A DNA stretch of 5,940 nucleotides from Nitrosomonadales bacterium (GTDB lineage Bacteria > Pseudomonadota > Gammaproteobacteria > Burkholderiales > Gallionellaceae). The translations under genes were made by a program, and so were the position numbers. The DNA lies in contig QJWF01000223.1 of the NCBI GenBank assembly GCA_003235435.1, forward strand, positions 1 through 5,940, given 5' to 3'. The notes under the pieces were generated by a model that saw nothing but the letters and a program-made list of their open reading frames with translations, did not search any database and had not been told where the DNA came from. Each line of letters opens with the position of its first letter. The stretch's first letter is position 1. Shown one piece after another: positions 1 to 5,936 of the stretch.

Positions 1-2
1 AA

Positions 3-890
3 GGACTGATCCTCGCGGGGGGCGCTGCTGGCGTCGCCGCAGCGTTCAACACTCCTCTCGCAGGGATCGTGTTTGCTATCGAGGAGATGAGCCGTTCTTT
101 CGAGGAACACAACAGCACAACCATACTCATGACGGTGATCATCGCCGGTATAGTTTCGCTTGCCCTGCTCGGTAACTATTCATATTTCGGGCACACTGCC
201 GAAACGCTTGAATGGGGCAGGGAGTGGGATGTGGTCCTGATATGCGGCATCGTGGGCGGTTTGTTGGGAGGAGTGTTCAGCCGCGTGCTGATTGAAGTCA
301 ACAAGGGCCTGGTGGGGAGCATGGGCGAATGGATGCGCGCAAAACCGGTCGCATTTGCGGCCGTCTGCGGATTGATCCTGGCGCTGATAGGACTGATTTC
401 AGGCAACACCACCTACGGCAGCGGATACAGCGAAGCGAAATCACTGCTCGATGGAGAAGCTGCATTGCCGGAAAGCTACGGCTTGCTGAAGATGATTGCC
501 ACCATTGTTACCTATATCAGCGGCATACCGGGAGGCATCATGGCGCCGACACTTTCCGCAGGAGCGGGATTCGGCTCCAACATCGCGCACTTCTTTACTT
601 CTGTGCCGGAGGGCGCAGCGATCATCCTTGGCATGGTTGCCTACTTCGCCGGGGTTACCCAGGCCCCGATCACCGCTTTTGTCATCGTCATCGAAATGAC
701 AGACAACCACGAAATGGTTTTGCCGCTGATGGCCGCCGCATTCATCGCAAAAATATGCTCGCGGCTAATATGTCCCACGCCATTATTCCATACCTTGGCG
801 AAGAACTTCCTGCCCAGGCCGGAGAGGCGGATCCGGTCTACTCCCTATCACCTGTCGCGCAGATCGACAGATAGAAAACCGGCTGAATGA
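3..890 (+). CDS. ClC-family chloride channel / H+-Cl- exchanger, 5'-truncated by window edge
   Basis: Integral membrane anion transporter of the ClC family, the last 295 residues of the reading frame. The frame is open from the first bases, so the start lies left of the window; the GTG at 69 is internal. Family landmarks in order: the segment FNTPLAGIVFAIEEM (about 48-89), the third selectivity-filter motif as GGIMAP (531-548), the late helix IEMTDNHEMVLPL, and the final TPLFHTLAKN segment. The second Glu of IEEM (codon 84-86) matches the internal proton glutamate (Glu203) of the E. coli exchanger, which favours H+/Cl- antiport over a pure channel. The position of the anion-coordinating Tyr445 of E. 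coli appears to be Phe (codon 786-788). The gating-Glu motif GxEGP is outside the window. No CBS domains follow the membrane part, so this is a short bacterial form. Family assignment is secure; ion and mechanism are inferred. Confidence 0.95.
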   Translation, partial: GLILAGGAAGVAAAFNTPLAGIVFAIEEMSRSFEEHNSTTILMTVIIAGIVSLALLGNYSYFGHTAETLEWGREWDVVLICGIVGGLLGGVFSRVLIEVNKGLVGSMGEWMRAKPVAFAAVCGLILALIGLISGNTTYGSGYSEAKSLLDGEAALPESYGLLKMIATIVTYISGIPGGIMAPTLSAGAGFGSNIAHFFTSVPEGAAIILGMVAYFAGVTQAPITAFVIVIEMTDNHEMVLPLMAAAFIAKICSRLICPTPLFHTLAKNFLPRPERRIRSTPYHLSRRSTDRKPAE

Positions 891-930
891 CCATGATCCA
901 GACTGAAGTTACCAAAAGTGCAAAATGCCT

Positions 931-946
931 GCGACAACGATGTCGC
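931..946 (+). terminator. small hairpin after the ClC gene, weak terminator candidate
   Basis: A perfect 6-bp stem (GCGACA / TGTCGC) with a 4-nt loop lies 40 nt past the ClC stop and is followed by CTTATTAT, which is only partly T-rich. It could end ClC transcription, but the stem is short and the T-tract poor. Confidence 0.3.
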
Positions 947-993
947 CTTATTATCGATTAATGGAGACGATAAAATTATTTGAGGAATTATTT

Positions 994-999
994 TATATT
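994..999 (+). promoter_or_regulatory. possible -10 element for the lipoprotein gene
   Basis: The ClC-lipoprotein gap turns AT-rich between about 950 and 1010 and contains TATATT (994-999), 55 nt before the TTG start. No good -35 hexamer sits 16-18 nt upstream, so this is only a plausible promoter position based on composition and one hexamer. Confidence 0.25.
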
Positions 1000-1043
1000 T
1001 TTCATGTCGAATTTCCGTTTTGACCAGACTAAACAAATCCACT

Positions 1044-1048
1044 AAGGA
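1044..1048 (+). promoter_or_regulatory. Shine-Dalgarno AAGGA selecting a TTG start
   Basis: AAGGA ends 6 nt before the TTG at 1055, which is ideal spacing. The next in-frame ATG (1064) would be 15 nt away. The site therefore favours the TTG start. Confidence 0.65.
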
Positions 1049-1054
1049 AATAAC

Positions 1055-1717
1055 TTGAAAACCATGTCAATCCACAACCAAACAAAATTTGTTGTTGCCG
1101 CTACCCTGATGGCATTGGCAACAATAACTGTTACCACAGCATGTTCGCCAAAGCCTTCCAGCGAGGAAAACGCAGCTCAAACCAAAGCCTTGGTTGAGCA
1201 AGCTGTCGCGGAAACCAAAAAGGATATTATCGCGGAACAGGAAGCGGAGAAGGCCAGGCAGGAAGCCGCCAAGGCCGCGGCTGAGGAAACGAACAAAAAA
1301 GCTGCTGCAGCGGCAAAAGCCAGGGACAAGGAGTACGGGGTTTCAACACTTCCACCTCCACCGCCGCCAATGAAAAGGGCCGTTTGCGAAAATTGCGGGA
1401 CCGTGATATCCGTAACCGAGGTTGAAATTGAGGGCAAAGGTTCAGGCTTGGGCGCTGTCGGCGGAGGAGTCGTAGGCGGTTTGCTGGGCAACCAGGTCGG
1501 ACAGGGCACGGGGCGCGATTTGGCAACGATAGCCGGCGCAGTCGGTGGTGCGATCGCCGGCAACAAGATCGAGAAAAAAGCGAAAACAACCAAGAGCTAC
1601 GATATAGTTGTGAAGATGGAGTCGGGCGAAGAACGTATCTACCGCCAAGCCTTGCTTCCAGATCTGGTCGGCGGTGACAAGGTCAAGATTGAGAACGAGA
1701 CTGTCGTTAAACAGTAA
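1055..1717 (+). CDS. glycine-zipper lipoprotein with coiled-coil and CxxC
   Basis: Predicted envelope lipoprotein of 220 residues from the TTG start (217 from the ATG at 1064). Residues 11-30 form a signal peptide ending in a loose lipobox (VTTAC, lipidated Cys30; Thr at -3 is unusual). Residues about 38-92 are Ala/Lys/Glu-rich with no prolines, as expected of a long helix or coiled coil. Six prolines (100-105) form a hinge, then comes a C-E-N-C pair (Cys111/Cys114). Residues about 128-171 are a glycine zipper with repeated GxxxG spacing (GGGVVGGLLGNQVGQGTG, then GAVGGAIAGN), as in the 17-kDa-antigen/SlyB/YcfJ-type outer membrane proteins. A charged C-terminal tail (about 180-220) reads like a small beta domain and matches what follows the zipper in such proteins. 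It stands alone, between a ClC gene and a convergent channel gene. An envelope-integrity role is inferred from the family; the exact function is not known. Confidence 0.85.
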   Translation: MKTMSIHNQTKFVVAATLMALATITVTTACSPKPSSEENAAQTKALVEQAVAETKKDIIAEQEAEKARQEAAKAAAEETNKKAAAAAKARDKEYGVSTLPPPPPPMKRAVCENCGTVISVTEVEIEGKGSGLGAVGGGVVGGLLGNQVGQGTGRDLATIAGAVGGAIAGNKIEKKAKTTKSYDIVVKMESGEERIYRQALLPDLVGGDKVKIENETVVKQ

Positions 1718-1748
1718 ATGCAGGTTTTCGATGAAGTGAACAATTCTG

Positions 1749-1775
1749 GGCTGCGTGTCCCGATGAATCGCAGCC
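1749..1775. terminator. hairpin between convergent genes, doubtful terminator
   Basis: A perfect 7-bp stem (GGCTGCG / CGCAGCC) with a 13-nt loop lies in the 89-bp gap between the lipoprotein stop (1717) and the mscS-type stop (1807). Neither strand has a T-tract after the stem, so a Rho-independent terminator is not well supported, though the location suits a shared terminator of convergent genes. Confidence 0.3.
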
Positions 1776-1806
1776 GATGGCCGGGGGTGACTGGCGTCCT
1801 GTCTGA

Positions 1807-2859
1807 TTAATTTACCTTGTTTACAAATAGAGTTTGCGACGGGTATGCGAACTCGATCTTTTCTTTCTCGAATACTTCAAAGATCGCAAGATTTATGGCC
1901 TGCTGGATATCCATATATTTGGCGTAGTCTGCGCCGGTTACATAATAGACAAATTCAAAATCCAGGCTGAAATCGCCGTAGGAGGCAAAATGTCCGCGGT
2001 CAAATTCGGCATCTGCCTGTGCAGCAATAATATCTTTAACCATTTCTGGAATGGCTTTGATTTTTTCATAAGGCGTTTGATATATCACACCCAGCTTGAA
2101 GACCACTCTGCGCCGCTCCATCTTCTTGAAATTATGAACACGCGAATTGGTCAGATCCGTGTTTGAAAAAACCAGTTGCTCGCCTGAAAGAGCCCTGATT
2201 CGTGTGGTTTTGATACCTACATACTCGACAACACCCATCTTGTCGCCAACGACGATGAAATCGCCGATCTCGAAAGGCTTGTCGAAAAATATCACGAAGT
2301 AACTGAAAAGGTCGCCAAGGACCGTCTGGGCAGCCAATGCAACGGCAATACCACCGATCCCAAGTCCTGCAACAGCAGCCGATATCTTAACGCCGAGATT
2401 GTCCAGCAGAAAGATCAGCGCGATCGCCCAAATGACAATGTTGATGAGAGCGCGTATCCCTTTGAGCTGTTTTTCCCTGCGCTCCGGATCATGTGATTCC
2501 TTCAGGCTTGCTTGAAGGCCGAAATTAACCGCGAAAGAGACCGCCCTTACGGCAAGTATCGTGACCAGGACACTTACGACGATTTCAATTCCGCGTTTAA
2601 AACCCGGCGAAAGTGTCAACGTATGCAGTGATAAGTAAAGGATTCCCAAATAGATTGACGGAACAAATGATTTCTCGATTATTTTGATGAACAGGTCATC
2701 AATAGAGGTCTCGGTCGAGTCAGCCCATTTTTTCAGGCGCCTCAATACATAAGTCTTGAACAAATAGACAGCCACCATCCCTCCGATGAAAATCCCGAGC
2801 GATGTCAGGTAGTCGATGGTCGTATTGCCAAAAATGGAATAGCCGAATATTTCCTGCAT
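1807..2859 (-). CDS. MscS-family small-conductance mechanosensitive channel
   Basis: Inner-membrane channel of 350 residues that would open on membrane tension to release solutes during osmotic downshock. Hydrophobic segments lie at about 18-35, 66-82, 91-113 and 137-153, followed by the pore-lining helix 157-192, which is rich in Gly/Ala (VAGLGIGGIAVALAAQTVLG) as in MscS TM3. The conserved start of the beta domain follows (PFEIGDFIVVGDKMGVVEYV, 195-214, then IKTTRIR and FSNTDL), and the soluble alpha/beta vestibule fills 250-350. At 350 residues with two extra N-terminal helices it is larger than E. coli MscS (286) and resembles the mid-size YnaI/YbdG-type members. AGGA lies 5 nt before the ATG, and a stronger AAGGAG lies 12 nt before it. 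The gene is transcribed alone from a promoter near 3040-3068. Family call is secure; subtype is inferred from size. Confidence 0.96.
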   Translation of the reverse strand: MQEIFGYSIFGNTTIDYLTSLGIFIGGMVAVYLFKTYVLRRLKKWADSTETSIDDLFIKIIEKSFVPSIYLGILYLSLHTLTLSPGFKRGIEIVVSVLVTILAVRAVSFAVNFGLQASLKESHDPERREKQLKGIRALINIVIWAIALIFLLDNLGVKISAAVAGLGIGGIAVALAAQTVLGDLFSYFVIFFDKPFEIGDFIVVGDKMGVVEYVGIKTTRIRALSGEQLVFSNTDLTNSRVHNFKKMERRRVVFKLGVIYQTPYEKIKAIPEMVKDIIAAQADAEFDRGHFASYGDFSLDFEFVYYVTGADYAKYMDIQQAINLAIFEVFEKEKIEFAYPSQTLFVNKVN

Positions 2860-2902
2860 GATTTTCCTGGACTCCTTGTTTGTATCATTAGGTCATGAAA
2901 GC

Positions 2903-2918
2903 GCGTCGAGTTCGACGC
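2903..2918. repeat. inverted repeat GCGTCGA-GT-TCGACGC in the mscS-type leader
   Basis: A 7-bp perfect inverted repeat with a 2-bp spacer, 44 bp upstream of the mscS-type start and about 120 bp downstream of its predicted transcription start. A DNA operator or an RNA hairpin with a slightly opened loop are both possible; nothing in the sequence decides between them. Confidence 0.45.
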
Positions 2919-3039
2919 TGACCTTGATACCGGAATTGAACGATATTGCGTGCCGTGTGTATGGTGGCATTTGCGCTGTTCACTTGCTGAGGAATATCAC
3001 CGCTTGAACTGTCGCGCGTGATTGAAGAAGACGGCGTGC

Positions 3040-3068
3040 ATTATACGTTGACAGTTCTCGGGTGCCAA
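3040..3068 (-). promoter_or_regulatory. sigma70-type promoter reading toward the mscS-type gene
   Basis: Read on the - strand: TTGGCA (-35, 3068-3063), a 17-nt spacer, and a perfect TATAAT (-10, 3045-3040). This is one mismatch from consensus with optimal spacing. Transcription would begin near 3033, giving about 175 nt of leader before the ATG at 2859. Confidence 0.7.
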
Positions 3069-3185
3069 GACGCTTATGCAATAGATCAAACGAAGTCCTG
3101 TAAATGAATTAATTAGAGCCGCAAACTTATTTTATAGCCAGAAGATTTTGCAGAATTCATACTTAAAAATTGCAATAACATGCAA

Positions 3186-3216
3186 AACGGCAGCAGGAGA
3201 AGATCCTGCTGCCGTT
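3186..3216 (-). terminator. Rho-independent terminator of the sulfur operon
   Basis: A perfect 13-bp stem (AACGGCAGCAGGA / TCCTGCTGCCGTT) with a 5-nt loop begins 24 nt past the stop of the DUF1641 gene. On the - strand the stem runs into TTTTGCATGTTATTG, a T-rich but interrupted tail. Orientation and position fit the end of the four-gene operon. Confidence 0.85.
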
Positions 3217-3240
3217 CATCAGGTTGGCCCTTTTCAAAGG

Positions 3241-4038
3241 TTATGTGTGCTTTGCAGCACATTTCTCCTGCATTTTTTTGCTTACGCTCAACAGGAACTG
3301 CAGAGATCGCACAGTTTCTTCATCCTTCATAATACGCCAAAGGCTCCCGATTCCTCCGGCAGCCGGTTTCTTGCCGCTCTCGGTTGCTGCTTCTTCAAGG
3401 CAGTTGAATAGTCCCGTTACCATATCGAGCCGTTCCAGCAGGTTCGGCAGCGTATTGGAGATCCGCTCCAGTGCGCCAGTAGACTGCATCTGAGCCAGCA
3501 TTTCCACCAGCCGGCCTGCGCCGCCGCGGTTAAACCGGTCAAGCAACGACAAGCTTTCCCCGACGGTTTCCGCCAGACGGCCGACCATCTCATCGGTGAG
3601 CGCATCCTGGGCGGAACTGTACACCCGTGCGAGTTGCGCGAGCCTTTCCAGGTCGCCGTCGGCAACCATTCGCGAGATCGTGGGCAAGGCCTTTTCCAGG
3701 CCGGAACGGTTCACCTGGTCGAGCAAGCTCAACCCTTCTCCCATAGCAGAACTCAGACGGCCGACCATCTCATCGGTGAGCGCATCCTGCGAAGCATGAT
3801 AGACGCGCGCCAGTTGCGATAAACGTTCCAGATCGCCGTTGTTCACCATTTCGGCTAGTTTCGGAATAGCCTTGGCCAGATTTGCCCTGCCTACCTGGTC
3901 AACCAGATCGAGCGCTTCGGCAGCGGAACCTGCGAGACGCCCGACCATTTCGTCAGTCATCGCATCCTTTGCGGCGGCGATCACCCGCTGAACTTCATGC
4001 TGAACGACAACCCCTTCTTCATTGGATTCAGTTTTCAT
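3241..4038 (-). CDS. DUF1641 protein with three 60-residue tandem repeats
   Basis: 265-residue soluble, mostly helical protein without signal peptide or membrane segments. The ATG at 4038 is chosen because GGGAGG (4045-4050) sits 6 nt upstream; a longer frame from 4110 would overlap the preceding gene by 58 nt. Residues 25-204 are three repeats of exactly 60 residues, each opening with DA(M/L)TDEMVGRL (25, 85, 145). The first two carry GDLERLxQLARVY near the end; the third is diverged there (GALERISNTLPNL). The C-terminus (about 228-257, GGIGSLWRIMKDEETVRSLQ onward) resembles the conserved core of the DUF1641 family. It has two Cys (213, 260). The gene starts 14 nt after the flavoprotein stop and is followed by the terminator, so it is the last gene of the operon. 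The function is unknown; the context suggests a partner of the SQR-like enzyme, and DUF1641 proteins elsewhere also occur beside oxidoreductases (from memory). Confidence 0.88.
   Translation of the reverse strand: MKTESNEEGVVVQHEVQRVIAAAKDAMTDEMVGRLAGSAAEALDLVDQVGRANLAKAIPKLAEMVNNGDLERLSQLARVYHASQDALTDEMVGRLSSAMGEGLSLLDQVNRSGLEKALPTISRMVADGDLERLAQLARVYSSAQDALTDEMVGRLAETVGESLSLLDRFNRGGAGRLVEMLAQMQSTGALERISNTLPNLLERLDMVTGLFNCLEEAATESGKKPAAGGIGSLWRIMKDEETVRSLQFLLSVSKKMQEKCAAKHT
3427..3966 (-). repeat. three in-frame 180-bp tandem direct repeats inside the DUF1641 gene
   Basis: Units 3787-3966, 3607-3786 and 3427-3606 are each exactly 180 bp. A 36-nt block is identical between 3574-3609 and 3754-3789, and the equivalent block at 3934-3969 is recognisably diverged. 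The DNA-level identity suggests that units 2 and 3 arose by a later duplication, or that this block is under strong constraint. Confidence 0.9.
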
Positions 4039-4052
4039 GGCAAGCCTCCCGG

Positions 4053-5186
4053 TTACAAGAGTCCGCGCGCGGAAATCCAGTAGAGTTTGTTGTAGGCCAT
4101 CTTGAACCAATGTACCGCCTTGGTCGGTGCCTTGGGATCAGGAGGATTCTGATAGTCGAACATGGCATAGGTCGCGCGATCTTTGCCGGCTTCGATGAAA
4201 CAGAAAACCTTGCCGTCGTATTCGCGCACCGGCAAGCCCATCTTGACCATTGCGGCGATATTCTCGCCCAGCGTGTCAGCCTCGAAATGTGCCGTAGAAC
4301 CTGCCTTGCTGATCGGGATGTTGGTGGTATCGCCCAGAACGAACACATTGTCGCGGCCTTCAAGGTTCAATTTGGTACGGTTGGTCGGGAGCCAGCCGTT
4401 TTGGCCAAGCCCGTTCTTTTCGAGCACTTCCATTCCCTTGTGGGTCGGGATGGTGACGAGCAGATCATATTTGATCTCGGCACCTTCTTCGCTCTTCAGC
4501 AGCTTGTTCTTTGCGTCAACTTCCTTGATATTGAAGAACGTGTCATATTTGATTCCCAGTTTGTCCATCTCCGGTGCTGCCCACTTGGCAACGTTCTCCA
4601 GGCTGTGTACGCGTCCGATCGGATAGGTGTAGTGCAACTGCACCTTGTCGGCCATGCCACGGTCCTTGAAATAATCGTGCAGCATAAAGGTGATTTCCAG
4701 CGGTGCCATCGGACATTTGTGCGGTACGCCGACCGTGATCACCACCTTGCCGCCTTCAAACGACTGCAGGCGTTTGAACATCTTCAGTGCGGTCTCTTCG
4801 GTATAGAATGTCTCGGCACCTTCCACCATTCCGGGGATGCCTTCTGGGAACATTCGAGAACCGGTGGCAATCGCCATGATGTCGTAATCGAATATCTTGC
4901 CGCTTTTGGTCTTCACTTGGTTGTTGTCGAGCTTGAATTCCTCGACTGGATCGACATGGAACTTGATACCGGGTTCGAGCAGGCTGGCCTGGTCGCGGTA
5001 CAGTTCGTCGGGAGTGATGCGCCCGACCGCCAGGTAAAGCAGACCGGGTTGGTACATATGCTTGTCAGAAGCTGACAGCATCGTGATGATTGTCTTGCCG
5101 GACTTGAGCTCATTTGTCAGGCGCCGCGCTAGGTTGTTTGCCAGAATCGTGCCGCCCATCCCGCCACCAACAATCAGGATTTTCAT
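4053..5186 (-). CDS. FAD-dependent sulfide:quinone oxidoreductase-like flavoprotein
   Basis: 377-residue disulfide-oxidoreductase-type flavoprotein, most like sulfide:quinone oxidoreductases (SQR) and flavocytochrome c sulfide dehydrogenase flavoproteins. These oxidise sulfide to sulfane sulfur and pass electrons to quinone or cytochrome. The N-terminus has the FAD dinucleotide fold (ILIVGGGMGG, 3-12), then ATG (107-109) and the second FAD motif VFVLGDTTNIPISKAGSTAH (281-300). It has only two cysteines, Cys158 in PHKCPMAP and Cys329 in VFCFIEAG, placed like the two redox-active cysteines of SQR that hold the sulfur bridge; the third Cys of classical type I SQR is absent. There is no signal peptide, so it would act on the cytoplasmic face of the membrane. 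The C-terminal part (359-377) is aromatic and basic and could bind the membrane. AAGGAGG (5196-5202) precedes the ATG. Downstream of tusA by 42 nt. Substrate is inferred; it could instead use polysulfide or another thiol compound. Confidence 0.9.
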   Translation of the reverse strand: MKILIVGGGMGGTILANNLARRLTNELKSGKTIITMLSASDKHMYQPGLLYLAVGRITPDELYRDQASLLEPGIKFHVDPVEEFKLDNNQVKTKSGKIFDYDIMAIATGSRMFPEGIPGMVEGAETFYTEETALKMFKRLQSFEGGKVVITVGVPHKCPMAPLEITFMLHDYFKDRGMADKVQLHYTYPIGRVHSLENVAKWAAPEMDKLGIKYDTFFNIKEVDAKNKLLKSEEGAEIKYDLLVTIPTHKGMEVLEKNGLGQNGWLPTNRTKLNLEGRDNVFVLGDTTNIPISKAGSTAHFEADTLGENIAAMVKMGLPVREYDGKVFCFIEAGKDRATYAMFDYQNPPDPKAPTKAVHWFKMAYNKLYWISARGLL

Positions 5187-5228
5187 TTTTCTTCTCCTCC
5201 TTATCAGTCGTTAAACCACGAAATTGCT

Positions 5229-5459
5229 TTACTTTGATTTGCGTATCGTTATATGCCACACGCCCCCGTCTTCGGTCGTGGAGATGTATTCGTGCCCGAC
5301 CTTGCGCACCCACTCGGGAATATCATTTGCAGATCCCTTGTCGGTCGAAAGAACCTCCAGTTCGTCGCCGATCTGGGATGATTTCAATGCTACGATCAGT
5401 TCCATGAGTGGGCCCGGACAAAAGCTTCCGCGACCGTCAACAATCTTTTTTTCCGCCAT
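5229..5459 (-). CDS. tusA: TusA-family sulfur carrier protein
   Basis: Small cytoplasmic sulfur carrier of 76 residues, the normal family size. It has the defining CPxP motif at the start of the first helix (GSFCPGPLMEL; Cys14 carries the persulfide), the LEVLSTDKGSANDIPEW stretch typical of the two-strand/second-helix region (35-50), and a final beta strand (GGVWHITIRK). TusA proteins accept persulfide sulfur and hand it to partners, either for tRNA thiolation or, in sulfur oxidisers, for dissimilatory sulfur oxidation. The position directly between a DsrE-family gene (18 nt) and an SQR-like gene (42 nt) points to the dissimilatory or sulfide-detoxification role. GGAG lies 9 nt before the ATG. 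The family is certain; the physiological partner is inferred. Confidence 0.95.
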   Translation of the reverse strand: MAEKKIVDGRGSFCPGPLMELIVALKSSQIGDELEVLSTDKGSANDIPEWVRKVGHEYISTTEDGGVWHITIRKSK

Positions 5460-5477
5460 TTTGCTGTTCTCCGATTA

Positions 5478-5870
5478 TCAAAAAGTCCACACTTGTCCGT
5501 CGCGGGCATCATCAAGGAATTTGGTCAAACCTGTCGCACCGGTAAGGTAACTTTCAAGATCCTGTTGCTCCACGCCGAGAATATCCATGGCCATCGAGCA
5601 CGGATAGATTTTTGCATCGCCAAGCTCGACTGCCTGTTCGAACAGCGTTTTGAATTCCGGCACTTTCTTTCCCGCCATCAGTGCGCCCATTTCGCCTTCA
5701 TGCGGCACTTTGACAGTGCGTCCCTTGACGAAATGTGGAAGCGCGTTCATCGAGAGGAATACAAGTACCTCCTGCCCGCTCACAGCGCCTACCGAAGCCA
5801 CCATCGCCGCCATTTGAAGACGCTCAAGTGAACCAGACACGACTACAACGCAAATCTTGCCAGTTGCCAT
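5478..5870 (-). CDS. DsrE-family (DsrE/DsrF/DrsH-like) sulfurtransferase
   Basis: 130-residue protein of the DsrE superfamily, which moves sulfane sulfur between carriers such as TusA. It begins with a hydrophobic strand (KICVVVVSG, 5-13), then an Ala/Met-rich helix (20-33) and a second strand (QEVLVFLS). The conserved Cys91 lies in KIYPCSMAMDILGV (88-100), the usual place of the active cysteine in the DsrE2/DsrE3-type branch; Cys7 is a second one. The ATG at 5870 is chosen over a TTG at 5882, because GGAGG (5876-5880) lies 5 nt before the ATG and would fall inside the coding region of the longer form. It is the first gene of the cluster seen in the window. The hydrophobic stretches at about 6-32 might be membrane-associated, as proposed for DsrE2 types; I cannot assign the subtype from sequence alone. 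Confidence 0.9.
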   Translation of the reverse strand: MATGKICVVVVSGSLERLQMAAMVASVGAVSGQEVLVFLSMNALPHFVKGRTVKVPHEGEMGALMAGKKVPEFKTLFEQAVELGDAKIYPCSMAMDILGVEQQDLESYLTGATGLTKFLDDARDGQVWTF

Positions 5871-5875
5871 TACCC

Positions 5876-5880
5876 CCTCC
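5876..5880 (-). promoter_or_regulatory. Shine-Dalgarno GGAGG deciding the DsrE start
   Basis: GGAGG on the - strand, 5 nt before the ATG at 5870 within a G-rich run. It rules out the upstream in-frame TTG (5882) as the likely start. Confidence 0.75.
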
Positions 5881-5914
5881 AATAATTTCTAACAGGGAAA
5901 AAACACAATGCCTC

Positions 5915-5936
5915 TCCGGCGTTGGATAACGCCGGA
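5915..5936. repeat. 9-bp inverted repeat upstream of the sulfur operon
   Basis: TCCGGCGTT and AACGCCGGA are a perfect 9-bp inverted repeat with a 4-nt spacer (GGAT), 45 bp upstream of the DsrE start. On the - strand a run of six T begins only 11 nt after the stem, so a canonical terminator for an upstream gene is doubtful. A regulator site or a dispersed REP-like palindrome are the alternatives; the window ends too soon to decide. Confidence 0.6.

Larger units (their letters stand above)
2860..3185. other. gene-free spacer upstream of the mscS-type gene
   Basis: About 325 bp with no reading frame I can support. It contains the leader and promoter of the mscS-type gene, a short inverted repeat at 2903-2918, and an AT-rich stretch (about 3095-3180) leading into the terminator of the operon on the right. 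One 25-codon frame on the - strand (2893-2970) lacks a ribosome binding site. No tRNA-like structure or mobile element end was seen. Confidence 0.6.

Noticed and set aside
2893..2970. 25-codon - strand frame in the mscS-type leader, possible leader peptide
   Set aside because: No Shine-Dalgarno sequence before its ATG and no recognisable content; frames of this size are expected by chance.
3048..3053. + strand TTGACA as a promoter -35
   Set aside because: No -10 hexamer at 16-18 nt; the nearest TATGCA is 21 nt away, and no + strand gene follows.
3148..3411. + strand reading frame of 87 codons
   Set aside because: It runs through the terminator hairpin and then antisense to the DUF1641 gene, has no ribosome binding site and resembles no family.
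3427..3966. Regular repeats as a CRISPR array or satellite
   Set aside because: The 180-bp period is in frame, encodes conserved protein repeats and has no spacer/repeat alternation.
4039..4110. Longer N-terminus for the DUF1641 protein
   Set aside because: It would overlap the end of the flavoprotein gene by 58 nt and lacks a ribosome binding site, while the ATG at 4038 has GGGAGG at 6 nt.
3882..5075. Long + strand reading frame of 397 codons
   Set aside because: It lies fully antisense to the SQR-like and DUF1641 genes, which have clear family motifs and ribosome binding sites. Its translation shows no recognisable domain, so it is a codon-bias shadow.
5871..5914. Sigma70 or sigma54 promoter directly before the DsrE gene
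   Set aside because: TTGTGT and TAGAAA are only 11 nt apart and no GG-N10-GC pattern is present, so no promoter is supported here.
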